Assembly (NCBI GenBank): GCA_030682175.1
Contig: JAUXOM010000134.1
Span: 94,618-158,617 of the forward strand
Origin: Rhodocyclaceae bacterium
Lineage (GTDB): Bacteria; Pseudomonadota; Gammaproteobacteria; Burkholderiales; Rhodocyclaceae
Direction of reading: 5' to 3'
DNA: 64,000 nt
A program made the position numbers and the translations under genes. Positions within the stretch are counted from its first letter, which is position 1, and each line of letters begins with the position of its first letter. This document shows, in pieces, positions 18,535 through 27,266 of this stretch. Under the pieces are notes generated by a model. That model was given only the letters and a program-made list of their open reading frames with translations, searched no databases and was not told where the DNA came from.

Positions 18535-19383
18535 ATGGAATTTCCACTGGCACTGGCCCACGAAGTCGAACGCAATGTTCTGACCGCGCTGGCCGAAGAT
18601 ATCGGCGGCGGCGACCTCACCGCCATGCTGACACCCATCGACCGCCCGGCGGTCGGCGTTGTCACCTGCCGCGAAGCCGCCGTGCTGTGCGGCGCCGCAT
18701 GGTTCGATGCCTGCATCCAGCGGCTCGACCCGACGGCCCGCGTGCACTGGCTCGCCGCGGATGGCGCAATCATCCAGGCCGGGCAGATTGTCTGCGAGAT
18801 TGCTGCCGACACCCGCGCCCTGCTCACCTCCGAGCGCAGCGCCCTCAACTTCCTGCAACTGCTGTCCGGCATCGCGACGCAAACCCGGCTTTACGTCGAG
18901 GCAATCGCCGGCACCCAGGCAAAAATCGTCGACACCCGCAAAACCATTCCCGGCCTGCGCCTGGCCCAGAAATACGCCGTGCGTTGTGGCGGCGGCACCA
19001 ACCACCGCCTCGGCCTGTATGACGGTATCCTGATCAAGGAAAACCACATCATCGCCGCCGGCAGCATCACGGCGGCAATGGCACGGGCCAGCGCGCTGGC
19101 CAATGGCAAGGTGTTCATCCAGGTGGAAGTCGAGACGCTGGAGCAACTGGCCGAAGCCCTCGATGCCGGTGCCACCATGATCCTGCTCGACAACATGGAC
19201 CTGGTGCGCATGCATCAGGCCGTCGGCCTGACCGCCGGCCGCGCCGAACTTGAAGCCTCCGGCGGCGTGCGGCCGGAAACCGTGCGCGCCATCGCCGAAA
19301 CTGGCGTCGACCGCATCTCCGTCGGCGCCCTGACCAAGGACGTGCGTGCCATCGACCTTTCCTTGCGGCACAGCGAAGGCTGA
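18535..19383 (+). CDS. nadC: Nicotinate-nucleotide pyrophosphorylase (quinolinate phosphoribosyltransferase)
   Basis: Converts quinolinate and PRPP to nicotinate mononucleotide in NAD biosynthesis. The 282-residue protein contains LAEDIGGGDLTAML, SERSALNFLQLLSGIAT, IVDTRKTIPGLRLAQKYAV, GGTNHRLGLYDGILIKENHI and a late EASGGVRPETVRAIAETGVDRISVG segment (shown in part), all diagnostic. The length matches the family. It follows the transporter by 71 bases with a separate start, MEFPLALAHEVERN. Confidence 0.96.
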   Translation: MEFPLALAHEVERNVLTALAEDIGGGDLTAMLTPIDRPAVGVVTCREAAVLCGAAWFDACIQRLDPTARVHWLAADGAIIQAGQIVCEIAADTRALLTSERSALNFLQLLSGIATQTRLYVEAIAGTQAKIVDTRKTIPGLRLAQKYAVRCGGGTNHRLGLYDGILIKENHIIAAGSITAAMARASALANGKVFIQVEVETLEQLAEALDAGATMILLDNMDLVRMHQAVGLTAGRAELEASGGVRPETVRAIAETGVDRISVGALTKDVRAIDLSLRHSEG

Positions 19384-19387
19384 AACA

Positions 19388-19560
19388 CGCCGGGCCGTCC
19401 CAAGTGTTTTAGGCCCCTTGAGGGGCGGACGCAGCACAAGGCCGTAGGCCACAGGACAGCCGAAGGCTGGTCCCGCGCAGCGGGATGCGGCTTTGCCACA
19501 CAAAGCTGCGTCTTCGGGGTGGGCTAATTCTGTTAGAATCCGCGCCCTGCCAAGGCAACA
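19388..19560. repeat. Intergenic repeat and tRNA-Ser promoter region
   Basis: The first 38 bases (CGCCGGGCCGTCCCAAGTG ... TTGAGGGG) are an inverse relative of the stretch at 24795-24868. Several short hairpins follow. A TTAGAATC sequence at about 19533-19540 is a likely -10 region for the tRNA gene. No coding frame is supported. Confidence 0.55.
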
Positions 19561-19569
19561 CACCACCGC

Positions 19570-19665
<96 letters not shown>

Positions 19666-19674
19666 TGGCATAGA

Positions 19675-19701
19675 CGCCCCTCCCGGGGCGTTTTTGTTTT
19701 T
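19675..19701 (+). terminator. Rho-independent terminator after tRNA-Ser
   Basis: Stem CGCCCC / GGGGCG with loop TCCC is followed by TTTTTGTTTTT. It ends the tRNA transcript 32 bases before the ABC-F gene. Confidence 0.85.
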
Positions 19702-19732
19702 GCCACTACTGACCGATTTCACCCATGCGCCC

Positions 19733-21415
19733 ATGATCATCCTCAAGAACGTCACACTCCGCCGCGGCACCAAGGTATTGCTGGACAATACCTCCGTCAC
19801 CCTCAATCCGGGCGAAAAAGTGGGTCTGGTTGGCCGCAACGGTGCCGGCAAATCCACCCTGTTCGGCTTGCTCAACGGCACGCTGCACGAAGACGGGGGA
19901 GATTTTTCGTTCCCCCGGCAATGGCGGATGGGACAGGTGGCGCAGGACATGCCCGAAACCACCCAGAGCGCCACCGATTTCGTCATCGAGGGCGACACCA
20001 CCTTGCTGGCGGCGCAGGCTGAAGTAAACGCCGCCGAGGCCAGCGACGATGGCATGCGTATGGCGCACGCCTACATGGAACTCCACGATGCCGGCGCCCA
20101 CGATGCCGAAGCCCGCGCCCAGGCGCTCATTCTCGGTCTGGGCTTCAAGCCGTCAGAGCTTGCCAAACCGGTCAACAGTTTCTCGGGCGGCTGGCGGATG
20201 CGCCTGCAACTGGCGCGCGCCTTGATGTGCCCCTCCGAATTGCTGCTGCTCGACGAACCGACCAACCACCTGGACCTGGACGCGCTGGTGTGGCTGGAAG
20301 CGTGGCTCAAGCGCTACACGGGCACGCTGATCATGATCAGCCACGACCGGGAATTCCTCGATGCGGTGACCCAGGTCACGCTGCACATCGACAAGACCAA
20401 ATTGCTGCGCTACGGCGGCAACTACAGCGCCTTTGAAGACATGCGCGCCGAGCAGATCGCGCTGCAGCAGTCGGCGCAGGCCAAACAGCAGGAAAAGATT
20501 GCCCACCTGCAAAAATTCATCGACCGCTTCAAGGCCAAGGCCAGCAAGGCCAAGCAGGCGCAAAGCCGCGTCAAGGCACTGGAACGCATGGAGAAGATCG
20601 CGCCGTTCCTCGCCGACGCCGAGTTCAACTTTGAATTCAAGGAACCGGCCAATCTCCCCAACCCCATGCTGTCGATGATGGATGCAAGCATCGGCTACCC
20701 GCCGTTGCCGGAATCACCGGCGGGCACGCCGCCAACCGTAATCGTGCGCAACATCAACAGGACCGTGCATGCCGGACAACGCATCGGCATCCTGGGGGCC
20801 AATGGCCAGGGCAAATCGACCCTGGTCAAAACCATCGCCCGGACGCTGGAATCGCTCAAGGGCGAAATCACCGAAGGCAAGGGACTGAATATCGGTTATT
20901 TCGCGCAGCAGGAACTCGACGTGCTGCGCCCGCAGGACAGCCCGCTGGAGCACATGACCCGGCTGGCCAAGGAAACCATTGCCGCCGGACGCAGTGGCTG
21001 GGTCGCGGCGCGTGAGCAGGACTTGCGCAACTTCCTGGGCACCTTCAATTTCAGCAACGACATGGTCAAGCAGGCCGTCGGCACCATGAGCGGCGGCGAA
21101 AAGGCGCGCCTGGTGCTGTGCATGATCGTCTGGCAACGTCCCAACCTGCTGCTGCTGGACGAACCGACCAACCACCTCGATCTGGCGACCCGCGAGGCAC
21201 TCAGCGTTGCGCTCAACGAATTCGAGGGCACCGTCATGCTGGTCAGCCACGACCGCGCCCTGCTGCGCTCGGTGTGCGACGAGTTCTGGCTGGTCTCGCG
21301 GGGCGGCATCAAGCCGTTTGACGGCGATCTGGACGACAACCAGCGTAATCTGCTGGACGAAGCCAAGCGCTCACGGGAAGGCTACGCGGCACCACAGCAA
21401 AAGCTCGCCGCATAG
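19733..21415 (+). CDS. ABC-F family ATPase (YheS/Uup-like)
   Basis: A soluble ABC protein with two nucleotide-binding domains and no membrane segments, 560 residues. Domain 1 has GLVGRNGAGKSTLFGLL and LLLLDEPTNHLDLDALVWLE; domain 2 has GILGANGQGKSTLVKTI, MSGGEKARLVLCMI and LLLLDEPTNHLDLATREAL. The charged linker near residues 245-300 (QEKIAHLQKFIDRFKAKASK) is typical of this class, which acts on the ribosome. It most resembles YheS in length and linker. The start MIILKNVTLRRGTKVLLDNT at 19733 is chosen over 19694, which lies in the terminator T-tract region. Confidence 0.92.
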   Translation: MIILKNVTLRRGTKVLLDNTSVTLNPGEKVGLVGRNGAGKSTLFGLLNGTLHEDGGDFSFPRQWRMGQVAQDMPETTQSATDFVIEGDTTLLAAQAEVNAAEASDDGMRMAHAYMELHDAGAHDAEARAQALILGLGFKPSELAKPVNSFSGGWRMRLQLARALMCPSELLLLDEPTNHLDLDALVWLEAWLKRYTGTLIMISHDREFLDAVTQVTLHIDKTKLLRYGGNYSAFEDMRAEQIALQQSAQAKQQEKIAHLQKFIDRFKAKASKAKQAQSRVKALERMEKIAPFLADAEFNFEFKEPANLPNPMLSMMDASIGYPPLPESPAGTPPTVIVRNINRTVHAGQRIGILGANGQGKSTLVKTIARTLESLKGEITEGKGLNIGYFAQQELDVLRPQDSPLEHMTRLAKETIAAGRSGWVAAREQDLRNFLGTFNFSNDMVKQAVGTMSGGEKARLVLCMIVWQRPNLLLLDEPTNHLDLATREALSVALNEFEGTVMLVSHDRALLRSVCDEFWLVSRGGIKPFDGDLDDNQRNLLDEAKRSREGYAAPQQKLAA

Positions 21416-21450
21416 ATCTGTCACGTCGAACCGCCCGGAAGTTTCAAACC

Positions 21451-21517
21451 GTCACACCGGCGCAGGCCGGTGTCCAGGTTGCTGATATTTCTGGATTCCG
21501 GCTTGCGCCGGAATGAC
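21451..21517. repeat. Dispersed 67-bp inverted-repeat element, copy 2
   Basis: Same ends as the copy at 3164-3230 (GTCACACCGGCG ... GCGCCGGAATGAC). It sits between the convergent ABC-F and arsM-like genes. Confidence 0.85.
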
Positions 21518-21541
21518 GGGCTTATGCTCCGCCTACCCTAC

Positions 21542-22591
21542 TCAGCAACAGCTTGAGGCCGCCGCTGCGGCTGCCGCGGCCGTGTCGAACGGCATGCTGC
21601 TGCCGCTGCCGCAGCCGGCGAACAGGCCATAGTGGCGGCTGAAATCGCCGATGAACTCGAAATGCGGGGCAAACCGGGAACCCTGCAGCATCTGCCAGGT
21701 ATTGCCGCAGACCGGGAACACCCTGCCTGTCTCGATGTCATGGTACTTGTCGAAAGCCAGCCGGTCCGGGTGGTTGGGGATGGTGCCGCGATAGATCACC
21801 GCCTGCCCATAATCTTCGCAGGCCATTTCCAGTGCGTCGAGCTTGAAGAGCCGATAGGTCGCCGAAAAAAAACGCAGATTACCGGTGCGGATCGCCAATT
21901 CCGGTTCCGTCACTGCAAGGGGGCGATCCGCAACCAGGCGCGGGTCGGCAAAGCCCTGGCGCTGCGCCAGTCGCTGGAAGTCGTTCCAGTACAGCGCGCC
22001 GCCCAAACACTCGCCATACAGCACCGGGTCGTTGCGCACGGCTTCCGGCACGCGGCGGTCGGCGTACACGTCGGAAAAATAGAATTCCCCGCCCGGCTTG
22101 AGCAGGCGATGCACGCCGCGCAGCACGGCGTCCTTGTCGGGCGACAGGTTGATCACGCAGTTCGACACGATCACATCGAAACTGCCCGGTTCAAGCGCCA
22201 ATTCGTCGAGGCGCTCGATATAGCCTTGCAGGAAACGCACCTTGCGATAACCGAAGGCCTCCGCATGAAAGTCGATATGCCGGTTGGCCACTTCCAGTTG
22301 TTCCGCCGTCATGTCCACGCCGACCACTTCACCGTCGGCGCCCACCAGTTGCGCCAGCGCGTAGACATCCCGCCCCGATCCGCTGCCCAGATCGAGCACC
22401 CGGCAACCGGCCAATAGCGGCGGGCAGACGAGGCCGCAGCCGTAGTAGCGGGACTGCACTTCCGGGTGGATACGTGCCAGCAGCGGCTTCAGCCAGTCCG
22501 GCACCTGATCGATATCGCAGCAGGCGGTGGTCTTGAGATCGCCGGTGTGTTGCAACTGGCGTCCGTAGTAGTCCTGAACCAGATCATGCAT
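21542..22591 (-). CDS. arsM: Arsenite methyltransferase-like SAM-dependent methyltransferase
   Basis: A 349-residue class I methyltransferase with the ArsM pattern: TTACCDID near residue 24, ARYYGCGL-like RYYGCGLVCPP, CRVLDLGSGSGRDVYALAQLV (SAM site), IVSNCVINLSPDK (C145) and YGECLGGALY (C195). The last two match the arsenic-binding cysteines of characterised ArsM. A C-terminal domain of about 100 residues ends in a run of alanines and SSCC. Known members convert arsenite to methylated forms. There is no arsR, arsB or arsC nearby, so regulation and role are not supported by context. Confidence 0.82.
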   Translation of the reverse strand: MHDLVQDYYGRQLQHTGDLKTTACCDIDQVPDWLKPLLARIHPEVQSRYYGCGLVCPPLLAGCRVLDLGSGSGRDVYALAQLVGADGEVVGVDMTAEQLEVANRHIDFHAEAFGYRKVRFLQGYIERLDELALEPGSFDVIVSNCVINLSPDKDAVLRGVHRLLKPGGEFYFSDVYADRRVPEAVRNDPVLYGECLGGALYWNDFQRLAQRQGFADPRLVADRPLAVTEPELAIRTGNLRFFSATYRLFKLDALEMACEDYGQAVIYRGTIPNHPDRLAFDKYHDIETGRVFPVCGNTWQMLQGSRFAPHFEFIGDFSRHYGLFAGCGSGSSMPFDTAAAAAAAASSCC

Positions 22592-22640
22592 AGGTAATCC
22601 AATCGTAAAGTCGGCTGCCAGGCAGGCCGGATGCGCTAGC

Positions 22641-22757
22641 TAGGGAAGCGCTAATCAAGTTTGTCACACCGGCGTAGGCCGGTGTCCAGCTTGTTGATTT
22701 TCCTGGATTCCGGCTTTCGCCGGAATGACGAATCTGGACTTAATCAGCATTTCCCTA
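22641..22757. mobile_element. MITE-like element carrying the 67-bp repeat, copy A
   Basis: A 117-bp unit with imperfect terminal inverted repeats (TAGGGAAGCGCTAATCAAG at the left; the right end reads CTTAATCAGCATTTCCCTA). The 67-bp GTCACACC...GGAATGAC repeat occupies 22663-22729. A second copy with the same flanks is at 26179-26293. The final TA of the element supplies part of the dadA stop codon (TAG, 22755-22757, minus strand). Confidence 0.75.
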
Positions 22758-24008
22758 GGTTGAAGGCAGATAGGGCCGTGGATCGATTTCCGGTACCCGG
22801 CCCGCCAGTTGATCGGCGAGCAAGCGGCCGGAACCGACGGCCATGGTCCAGCCCAGCGTACCATGGCCGGTATTCAGGTACAGGTTCTGCAGGGCCGACG
22901 GCCCGATGATCGGCACATTGCTTGGCGTGGCCGGCCGCAGTCCGGCCCAGGGTTCGATGGCGGCAGCACTGAATTCCAGTTGGGGAAATATCTGCCGCGT
23001 GCGCCGCACCAGCGCATCGATTCGCGTGGCATTCAGGCTGGTGTCGTAGCCGGCGAATTCCGCCGTGCCCGCCACCCGCAGGCGGTCGGCCAGCCGGGAA
23101 TACACCATCTTTGCCTCGTCGTCGATCAGGCTGACTTCGCTGACCAGCGCACCCGCTTGCAGCGGCACGCTGATCGAGTAGCCCTTGGCCGGATAGACGG
23201 GAATGCCGATGCCCACCTGGCGCATCAACAGCGTTGAGTAACTGCCCAGTGCGACGACGTAAGCGTCAGCGGTCAGCCTCTCGCCATTGCCGAGCCGCAC
23301 GGCGGCCACCCGCCCGCCGGCGGTTTCCAGCCCGGCCAGCGGGGTGTTGTACCGAAACTTCACCCCGCGCGCCGCGCAGTGGTCGGCCAGCGCCGCAGTG
23401 AACCGTTGCGCATCGCCCGACTCGTCATCCGCCGTGTACGTGCCGCCGACAATCGGCGCGGCGGCGTGAGCCAGCGCCGGCTCGATGGCCAGGCACTCCG
23501 CAGCCGACTTGACGACGCGCTCGCAGCCGAACTCGCGCATCAGCGCAGCCTGCGGCAGGGCGCGGGTGAATTCCGCCGGATCGGTATAGAAATGCAGGAT
23601 GCCGCGTTCCAGACAGGAATAGTCGAGCGCCAGTTCGTGGCGCAGCGCCTTCAGGCGCGCCCGGCTGTCGAGCGCCAAGGCGAGGATCGCGCGAATGTTG
23701 GCACGGGTGCGCTCCGGGCAGCATTCGCGCAGGAAGCGCAGCCCCCAAGCCCATTGCGCCGGGTCGGCGGAAAACCGCCACAGCAGGGGCGCATCTTCAC
23801 GTCCCAGCCATTTCAGCACCTTGAGCGGCGCGGCCGGGTTGGCCCAGGGTTCGGCATGGCTGGTGGAAATCTGGCCGCCGTTGGCGAAGCTGGTTTCAAG
23901 CGCCGGGCCGGGTTGGCGATCAATTACGGTAAGCTCGTGTCCATCCGCGGCAAGGAACCAAGCCGAGGTCACACCGGTCAAACCCGCGCCAAGCACTACG
24001 ATACGCAT
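22755..24008 (-). CDS. dadA: D-amino acid dehydrogenase, FAD-dependent (DadA)
   Basis: Oxidises D-amino acids to oxoacids and passes electrons to the respiratory chain at the inner membrane. The 417-residue protein has an N-terminal FAD site [20 protein letters not shown], then [20 protein letters not shown] and a C-terminal [19 protein letters not shown], all DadA hallmarks. ATG 24006-24008 is chosen; the ORF reaches 24017. The stop codon lies at the edge of a MITE-like element, so the last residues may have been altered by its insertion. No alanine racemase gene is adjacent. Confidence 0.92.
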   Translation of the reverse strand: MRIVVLGAGLTGVTSAWFLAADGHELTVIDRQPGPALETSFANGGQISTSHAEPWANPAAPLKVLKWLGREDAPLLWRFSADPAQWAWGLRFLRECCPERTRANIRAILALALDSRARLKALRHELALDYSCLERGILHFYTDPAEFTRALPQAALMREFGCERVVKSAAECLAIEPALAHAAAPIVGGTYTADDESGDAQRFTAALADHCAARGVKFRYNTPLAGLETAGGRVAAVRLGNGERLTADAYVVALGSYSTLLMRQVGIGIPVYPAKGYSISVPLQAGALVSEVSLIDDEAKMVYSRLADRLRVAGTAEFAGYDTSLNATRIDALVRRTRQIFPQLEFSAAAIEPWAGLRPATPSNVPIIGPSALQNLYLNTGHGTLGWTMAVGSGRLLADQLAGRVPEIDPRPYLPST

Positions 24009-24028
24009 CACCAACACCCAGACCCAAA

Positions 24029-24451
24029 ATGAGCGACGATTATAAGGACAGTCAAGCCAATAACGCCCGTCAGATCAGCGCTGCCGAATGGCAGGCACGC
24101 CTGACGCCCGAACAGTACCGCGTCGCCCGAACCAAGGGTACCGAACGACCGTTTACCGGCGAATACTGGAATTGCACCGATCCCGGCGCCTATCTCTGCG
24201 TCTGTTGCGGCGCGCCGCTGTTCGACGCTGCCGACAAGTTCGACGCCGGCTGCGGCTGGCCAAGCTTCACGCAGCCGAAAGTCGCGGCAAACATCGCCAC
24301 GGCAGAAGACGAAAGTCACCACATGCAACGCACCGAAGTGGTGTGCAGCCAGTGCGGCGCCCACCTCGGCCATGTGTTCCCCGATGGCCCGCGCCCGACC
24401 GGGCTGCGCTACTGCATCAACTCGGTTTCGCTCAGGCTGGAACGCAAGTAA
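24029..24451 (+). CDS. msrB: Peptide-methionine (R)-S-oxide reductase MsrB
   Basis: Reduces methionine-R-sulfoxide in oxidised proteins. The 140-residue protein has two zinc CxxC pairs (CVCCGAPLF and [12 protein letters not shown]), CGWPSF, and the catalytic cysteine in [10 protein letters not shown]. It starts 20 bases from the divergent dadA start. It heads a short same-strand run with yciI-like, bolA-like and parvulin genes. Confidence 0.96.
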   Translation: MSDDYKDSQANNARQISAAEWQARLTPEQYRVARTKGTERPFTGEYWNCTDPGAYLCVCCGAPLFDAADKFDAGCGWPSFTQPKVAANIATAEDESHHMQRTEVVCSQCGAHLGHVFPDGPRPTGLRYCINSVSLRLERK

Positions 24452-24488
24452 ACTTGCAGCACGCGATCCATAACAAGGAACCCACCCG

Positions 24489-24791
24489 ATGCTCTACATG
24501 ATTCAAGGTGAAGACAACCCCGGCACGCTGGACAAGCGCCTTGCCGCCCGCGCCGCCCATCTCGAGCGCCTGCAGGCCCTGCTGGCCGCCGGGCGGCTGA
24601 TTCTCGCCGGTCCCTGCCCGGCGATCGACAGTCCTGACCCCGGCCCGGCCGGTTTTTCCGGCAGCCTGATCGTTGCCGAATTCGCCTCGCTCGAAGCGGC
24701 GCGCGCCTGGGCGGACGCCGACCCCTACGTCGCCGCCGGCGTCTATGCGCGGGTTGCCGTCAAGCCGTTCAAGAAGGTTTTACCAATATGA
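24489..24791 (+). CDS. YciI-like protein
   Basis: A 100-residue protein of the YciI fold (dimeric alpha-beta barrel). It starts [20 protein letters not shown] and contains [13 protein letters not shown] and [20 protein letters not shown], conserved in the family, with the His/Asp pair of YciI proteins represented by the DADPY segment. A catalytic role has not been established for most members. Spacing to msrB is 37 bases. Confidence 0.88.
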   Translation: MLYMIQGEDNPGTLDKRLAARAAHLERLQALLAAGRLILAGPCPAIDSPDPGPAGFSGSLIVAEFASLEAARAWADADPYVAAGVYARVAVKPFKKVLPI

Positions 24792-24794
24792 GCC

Positions 24795-24868
24795 CCCCCC
24801 GTAAACTCCGCTTTGCGAAGTTCTCCCCCCAGGGGGCCAAGCAACACTTGGGGCGGCCCGGCGTGTTT
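24795..24868. repeat. GC-rich intergenic repeat between yciI-like and bolA-like genes
   Basis: Contains CTCCGCTTTGCGAAG and CCCCCCAGGGGG hairpins followed by ACTTGGGGCGGCCCGGCG. The last part is the inverse of the sequence at 19388-19425. Confidence 0.6.
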
Positions 24869-24873
24869 CTTGT

Positions 24874-25140
24874 ATGAGCGCCGCGGATTACCTGCGGGAA
24901 AAGCTGGAACAGCTTGCCCCCGTACAACTCGACATCAAGGACGACAGCGCCCGCCATGCCGGGCATGCCGGTGCCAAAAGCGGTGGCCACTATGTGGTCA
25001 GAATTGTGTCGCCGCGCTTTGCCGGACTGGGCGTAATGCAGCGCCATCGCCTGGTGTATGATGCCGCAGGCGATTTAATGCAAAATGGCATCCATGCCCT
25101 GAGCATCACCGCCAGGACACCCGAAGAGATGCAAGCCTGA
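24874..25140 (+). CDS. BolA family protein
   Basis: An 88-residue BolA/IbaG-type protein with the class II KH-like fold. HAGHAGAKSGGHYVVRIVS and GLGVMQRHRLVYDAAGDLM, then IHALSITARTPEEM, fit the family; the conserved histidines are present. BolA proteins pair with monothiol glutaredoxins in iron-sulfur trafficking and can affect morphology. It lies 32 bases upstream of the parvulin gene, a common betaproteobacterial arrangement. Confidence 0.92.
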   Translation: MSAADYLREKLEQLAPVQLDIKDDSARHAGHAGAKSGGHYVVRIVSPRFAGLGVMQRHRLVYDAAGDLMQNGIHALSITARTPEEMQA

Positions 25141-25172
25141 ATCCCAACCCCTCCATCAAAATCAGGAAAATC

Positions 25173-25967
25173 ATGAAACGCGCCCTACTCGCCGCCTCCC
25201 TGTTTGCCTTTACCGCCGCATTTACCGCTGCCCCTGCCTACGCCCAAGCCACCGCCAAGACGGTCGCCACGGTGAATGGAAAGGCAATTCCCGCCAGCCG
25301 CGCCGACCTGCTGCTCGCCGGTCAGGTTGCACAAGGCCAGCCCAATACGCCTGAGCTGCAGGCCGCGGTGCGCGAGGAGCTGGTTCGCCGTGAAGTCCTC
25401 TCGCAGGAGGCCGCCAAGAAAGGCGTCGGCAAAAAGCCCGAAGTGTTGAACCAGCTTGAGCTCGCCCGCCAGGGTGTGTTGATCGGCGCCTATCTCAATG
25501 ACTTCGCCACCAACCTGAAGTTTTCCGACGCCGACGTGCAGAAGGAATACGACAGCATTCGCGCCACGCTCGGCGAAAAGGAATACAAGGCCCGGCATAT
25601 CCTGGTCGAGCAGGAAACCGAGGCGATGAGCATCATCGACAAGATCAAGAAGGGCGAAAAATTCGAGGAACTCGCCAAGGCCTCGAAAGACCCGGGCTCC
25701 AAGGATCGGGGCGGCGACCTCGGCTGGGCCAACAAGACGACTTACGTCCCCGCATTTTCCGCCGCTCTGGTGAAACTCGAAAAAGGCAAATACACCGAAG
25801 CCCCCGTCCAGAGCAACTTCGGCTGGCATGTCATCCAGCTTGACGACATGCGCGAACTGAAGGCACCCGGACTTGACGAAGTCAAGCCGCAGCTGGTCCA
25901 GGGCATGCGCCAGCGCGCTGTCGAGAAGCACATCCTCGAATTGCGCGGCAAGGCTAAAGTGGAGTGA
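25173..25967 (+). CDS. Periplasmic peptidyl-prolyl isomerase, parvulin type
   Basis: A 264-residue folding catalyst. A signal peptide MKRALLAASLFAFTAAFTAA with the cleavage-site-like AYAQA directs it to the periplasm. An N-terminal SurA-like helical region is followed by the parvulin domain (KARHILVEQETEAMSIIDKI, SKDPGSKDRGGDLGWANK, FGWHVIQLDDMRELKAPGLD). The length and domain order fit PpiC/PrsA-like proteins found next to bolA in betaproteobacteria. Confidence 0.92.
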   Translation: MKRALLAASLFAFTAAFTAAPAYAQATAKTVATVNGKAIPASRADLLLAGQVAQGQPNTPELQAAVREELVRREVLSQEAAKKGVGKKPEVLNQLELARQGVLIGAYLNDFATNLKFSDADVQKEYDSIRATLGEKEYKARHILVEQETEAMSIIDKIKKGEKFEELAKASKDPGSKDRGGDLGWANKTTYVPAFSAALVKLEKGKYTEAPVQSNFGWHVIQLDDMRELKAPGLDEVKPQLVQGMRQRAVEKHILELRGKAKVE

Positions 25968-25970
25968 ACA

Positions 25971-26120
25971 CCCGCCCCCCTTCGCCCCCCCTCGCGGGGG
26001 GTTCGAAACGGCTCGCTGCGCTCGGCTATCACGGGGCGCGGCGGTTCGAGGTGAGTACGGATTGCGGCTGGCGCCGCGTGCCGCCTTGCCTTGGGGCGGC
26101 CCGGCGGCAAGGCTACTTGG
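25971..26120. repeat. GC-rich intergenic element, long form, copy 2
   Basis: Closely resembles 14355-14508 and 62191-62345, with CCCCCTCGCGGGGGG near its start and GCGGCTGGCGCCGCGTGCCG followed by GGGGCGGCCCGGCGGCAAGG. No coding potential is supported from here to 26375. Confidence 0.72.
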
Positions 26121-26178
26121 GTATGGGCTGTGGGGCTGCTGTGGTGCTGTCGCAAACGCTGCGGTGTTTTTCGCGCTA

Positions 26179-26293
26179 CGGAAGCGCTGATCAAGTCCGT
26201 CACACCGGCGTAGGCCGGTGTCCAGCTTGTTGATTTTCCTGGATTCCGGCTTTCGCCGGAATGACGAATCTGGTCTTAATCAGCATTTCCCTA
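26179..26293. mobile_element. MITE-like element carrying the 67-bp repeat, copy B
   Basis: Same structure as the element at 22641-22757: a left end GGAAGCGCTGATCAAG, the GTCACACC...GGAATGAC repeat (26199-26265), and a right end CTTAATCAGCATTTCCCTA. The two copies are nearly identical internally, pointing to recent spread. Confidence 0.75.
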
Positions 26294-26297
26294 AGTA

Positions 26298-26319
26298 AAA
26301 GTCGGCGCTGGCAGGACGG
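26298..26319 (-). repeat. 22-bp dispersed repeat, intergenic copy
   Basis: Reverse orientation, one mismatch to the consensus that begins CCGTCCCGCC and ends GCCGACTTT. Confidence 0.8.
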
Positions 26320-26333
26320 CGCTCATGAACCAA

Positions 26334-26360
26334 ACGGGAGCCCTCGTCCAGGGCTCCCGT
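26334..26360 (+). terminator. Hairpin ahead of the EamA transporter gene
   Basis: Perfect stem ACGGGAGCCC / GGGCTCCCGT with a 7-base loop, followed only by TATA. It ends 15 bases before the ATG of the transporter. It may be an old terminator for upstream transcription or a structure in the leader mRNA. Confidence 0.55.
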
Positions 26361-26375
26361 TATACATTGCACGCC

Positions 26376-27266
26376 ATGAACCTCCGCGTTTCACCCTATC
26401 TGCTGCTCACGCTGGCCAACCTGTTCTGGGCCGGCAACTGGATTGTCGGGCGCGGCATGCGCGACGAAGTGCCGCCGGTCGCCTTGTCGTTCTGGCGCTG
26501 GGTGATCGCACTGGCCTGCCTGCTGCCGCTGGCCTGGCCGTATCTGCGGCGCGACCGGGCAATTCTCCTCGCCGGCTGGCGCTGGCTGCTGCTGTTCGGC
26601 ATCCTCGGCACCTGCCTGTATAACGCGCTGACCTACATCGGCCTGCAGCAGACCGAGGCGATCAACGGCCTGCTGCTCAACTCGTTCATTCCCATCGTCA
26701 TCGTCCTGCTGGCCTGGTTGTTCCAGGGCAAACGCCTGCGGCGCATCGAGACAGTGGGCATCGTCATGTCATTCATCGGCGTAGTGGCGATCGTCGCGCG
26801 CGGCGACCTGGGCACACTGCAATCGTTGACCCTCAACATCGGCGACATCTGGATATTGCTTTCCGTCTTCGCCTGGGCAAGCTATACGCTGCTGCTGCCG
26901 CACCGCCCGGCCGCGCACCCGCTGGCCTTTCTGTTCGCCATCGCCCTGATCGGCGTGCTCGCCACGCTGCCTTTTTATCTGCTCGAACATTTCACCATGC
27001 GCCAGATCACCCCCTCGACAGGCGCCTGGCTGACGCTCGCCTACGCCGGCATCTTTCCCGCCTTTCTCGGCTTCATCTTCTGGAACAAGGGCGTCGAGCA
27101 AGTCGGCGCCGCGCAGGCCGGGCTGTTCATCCATCTCATGCCCGCTTTCGGCATCGTGCTCGCCGCCGTGTTTCTCGACGAACGGCTGATGAGTTTTCAT
27201 TTCATCGGCATCGCGCTGATCTTCGGCGGCATTTTCCTCACCACGATGAAACGGCGGCTGGCATGA
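26376..27266 (+). CDS. EamA family inner-membrane transporter
   Basis: A 296-residue protein with about ten hydrophobic helices and two EamA repeats (LLLTLANLFWAGNWIVGRGM at the start; IFPAFLGFIFWNKGVEQVG and HLMPAFGIVLAAVFLDERL near the end). ATG 26376 is preferred over 26325 because a strong hairpin lies between them. It overlaps mtfA by four bases (ATGA). Substrate unknown; amino-acid or metabolite export is common in the family. Confidence 0.85.
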   Translation: MNLRVSPYLLLTLANLFWAGNWIVGRGMRDEVPPVALSFWRWVIALACLLPLAWPYLRRDRAILLAGWRWLLLFGILGTCLYNALTYIGLQQTEAINGLLLNSFIPIVIVLLAWLFQGKRLRRIETVGIVMSFIGVVAIVARGDLGTLQSLTLNIGDIWILLSVFAWASYTLLLPHRPAAHPLAFLFAIALIGVLATLPFYLLEHFTMRQITPSTGAWLTLAYAGIFPAFLGFIFWNKGVEQVGAAQAGLFIHLMPAFGIVLAAVFLDERLMSFHFIGIALIFGGIFLTTMKRRLA

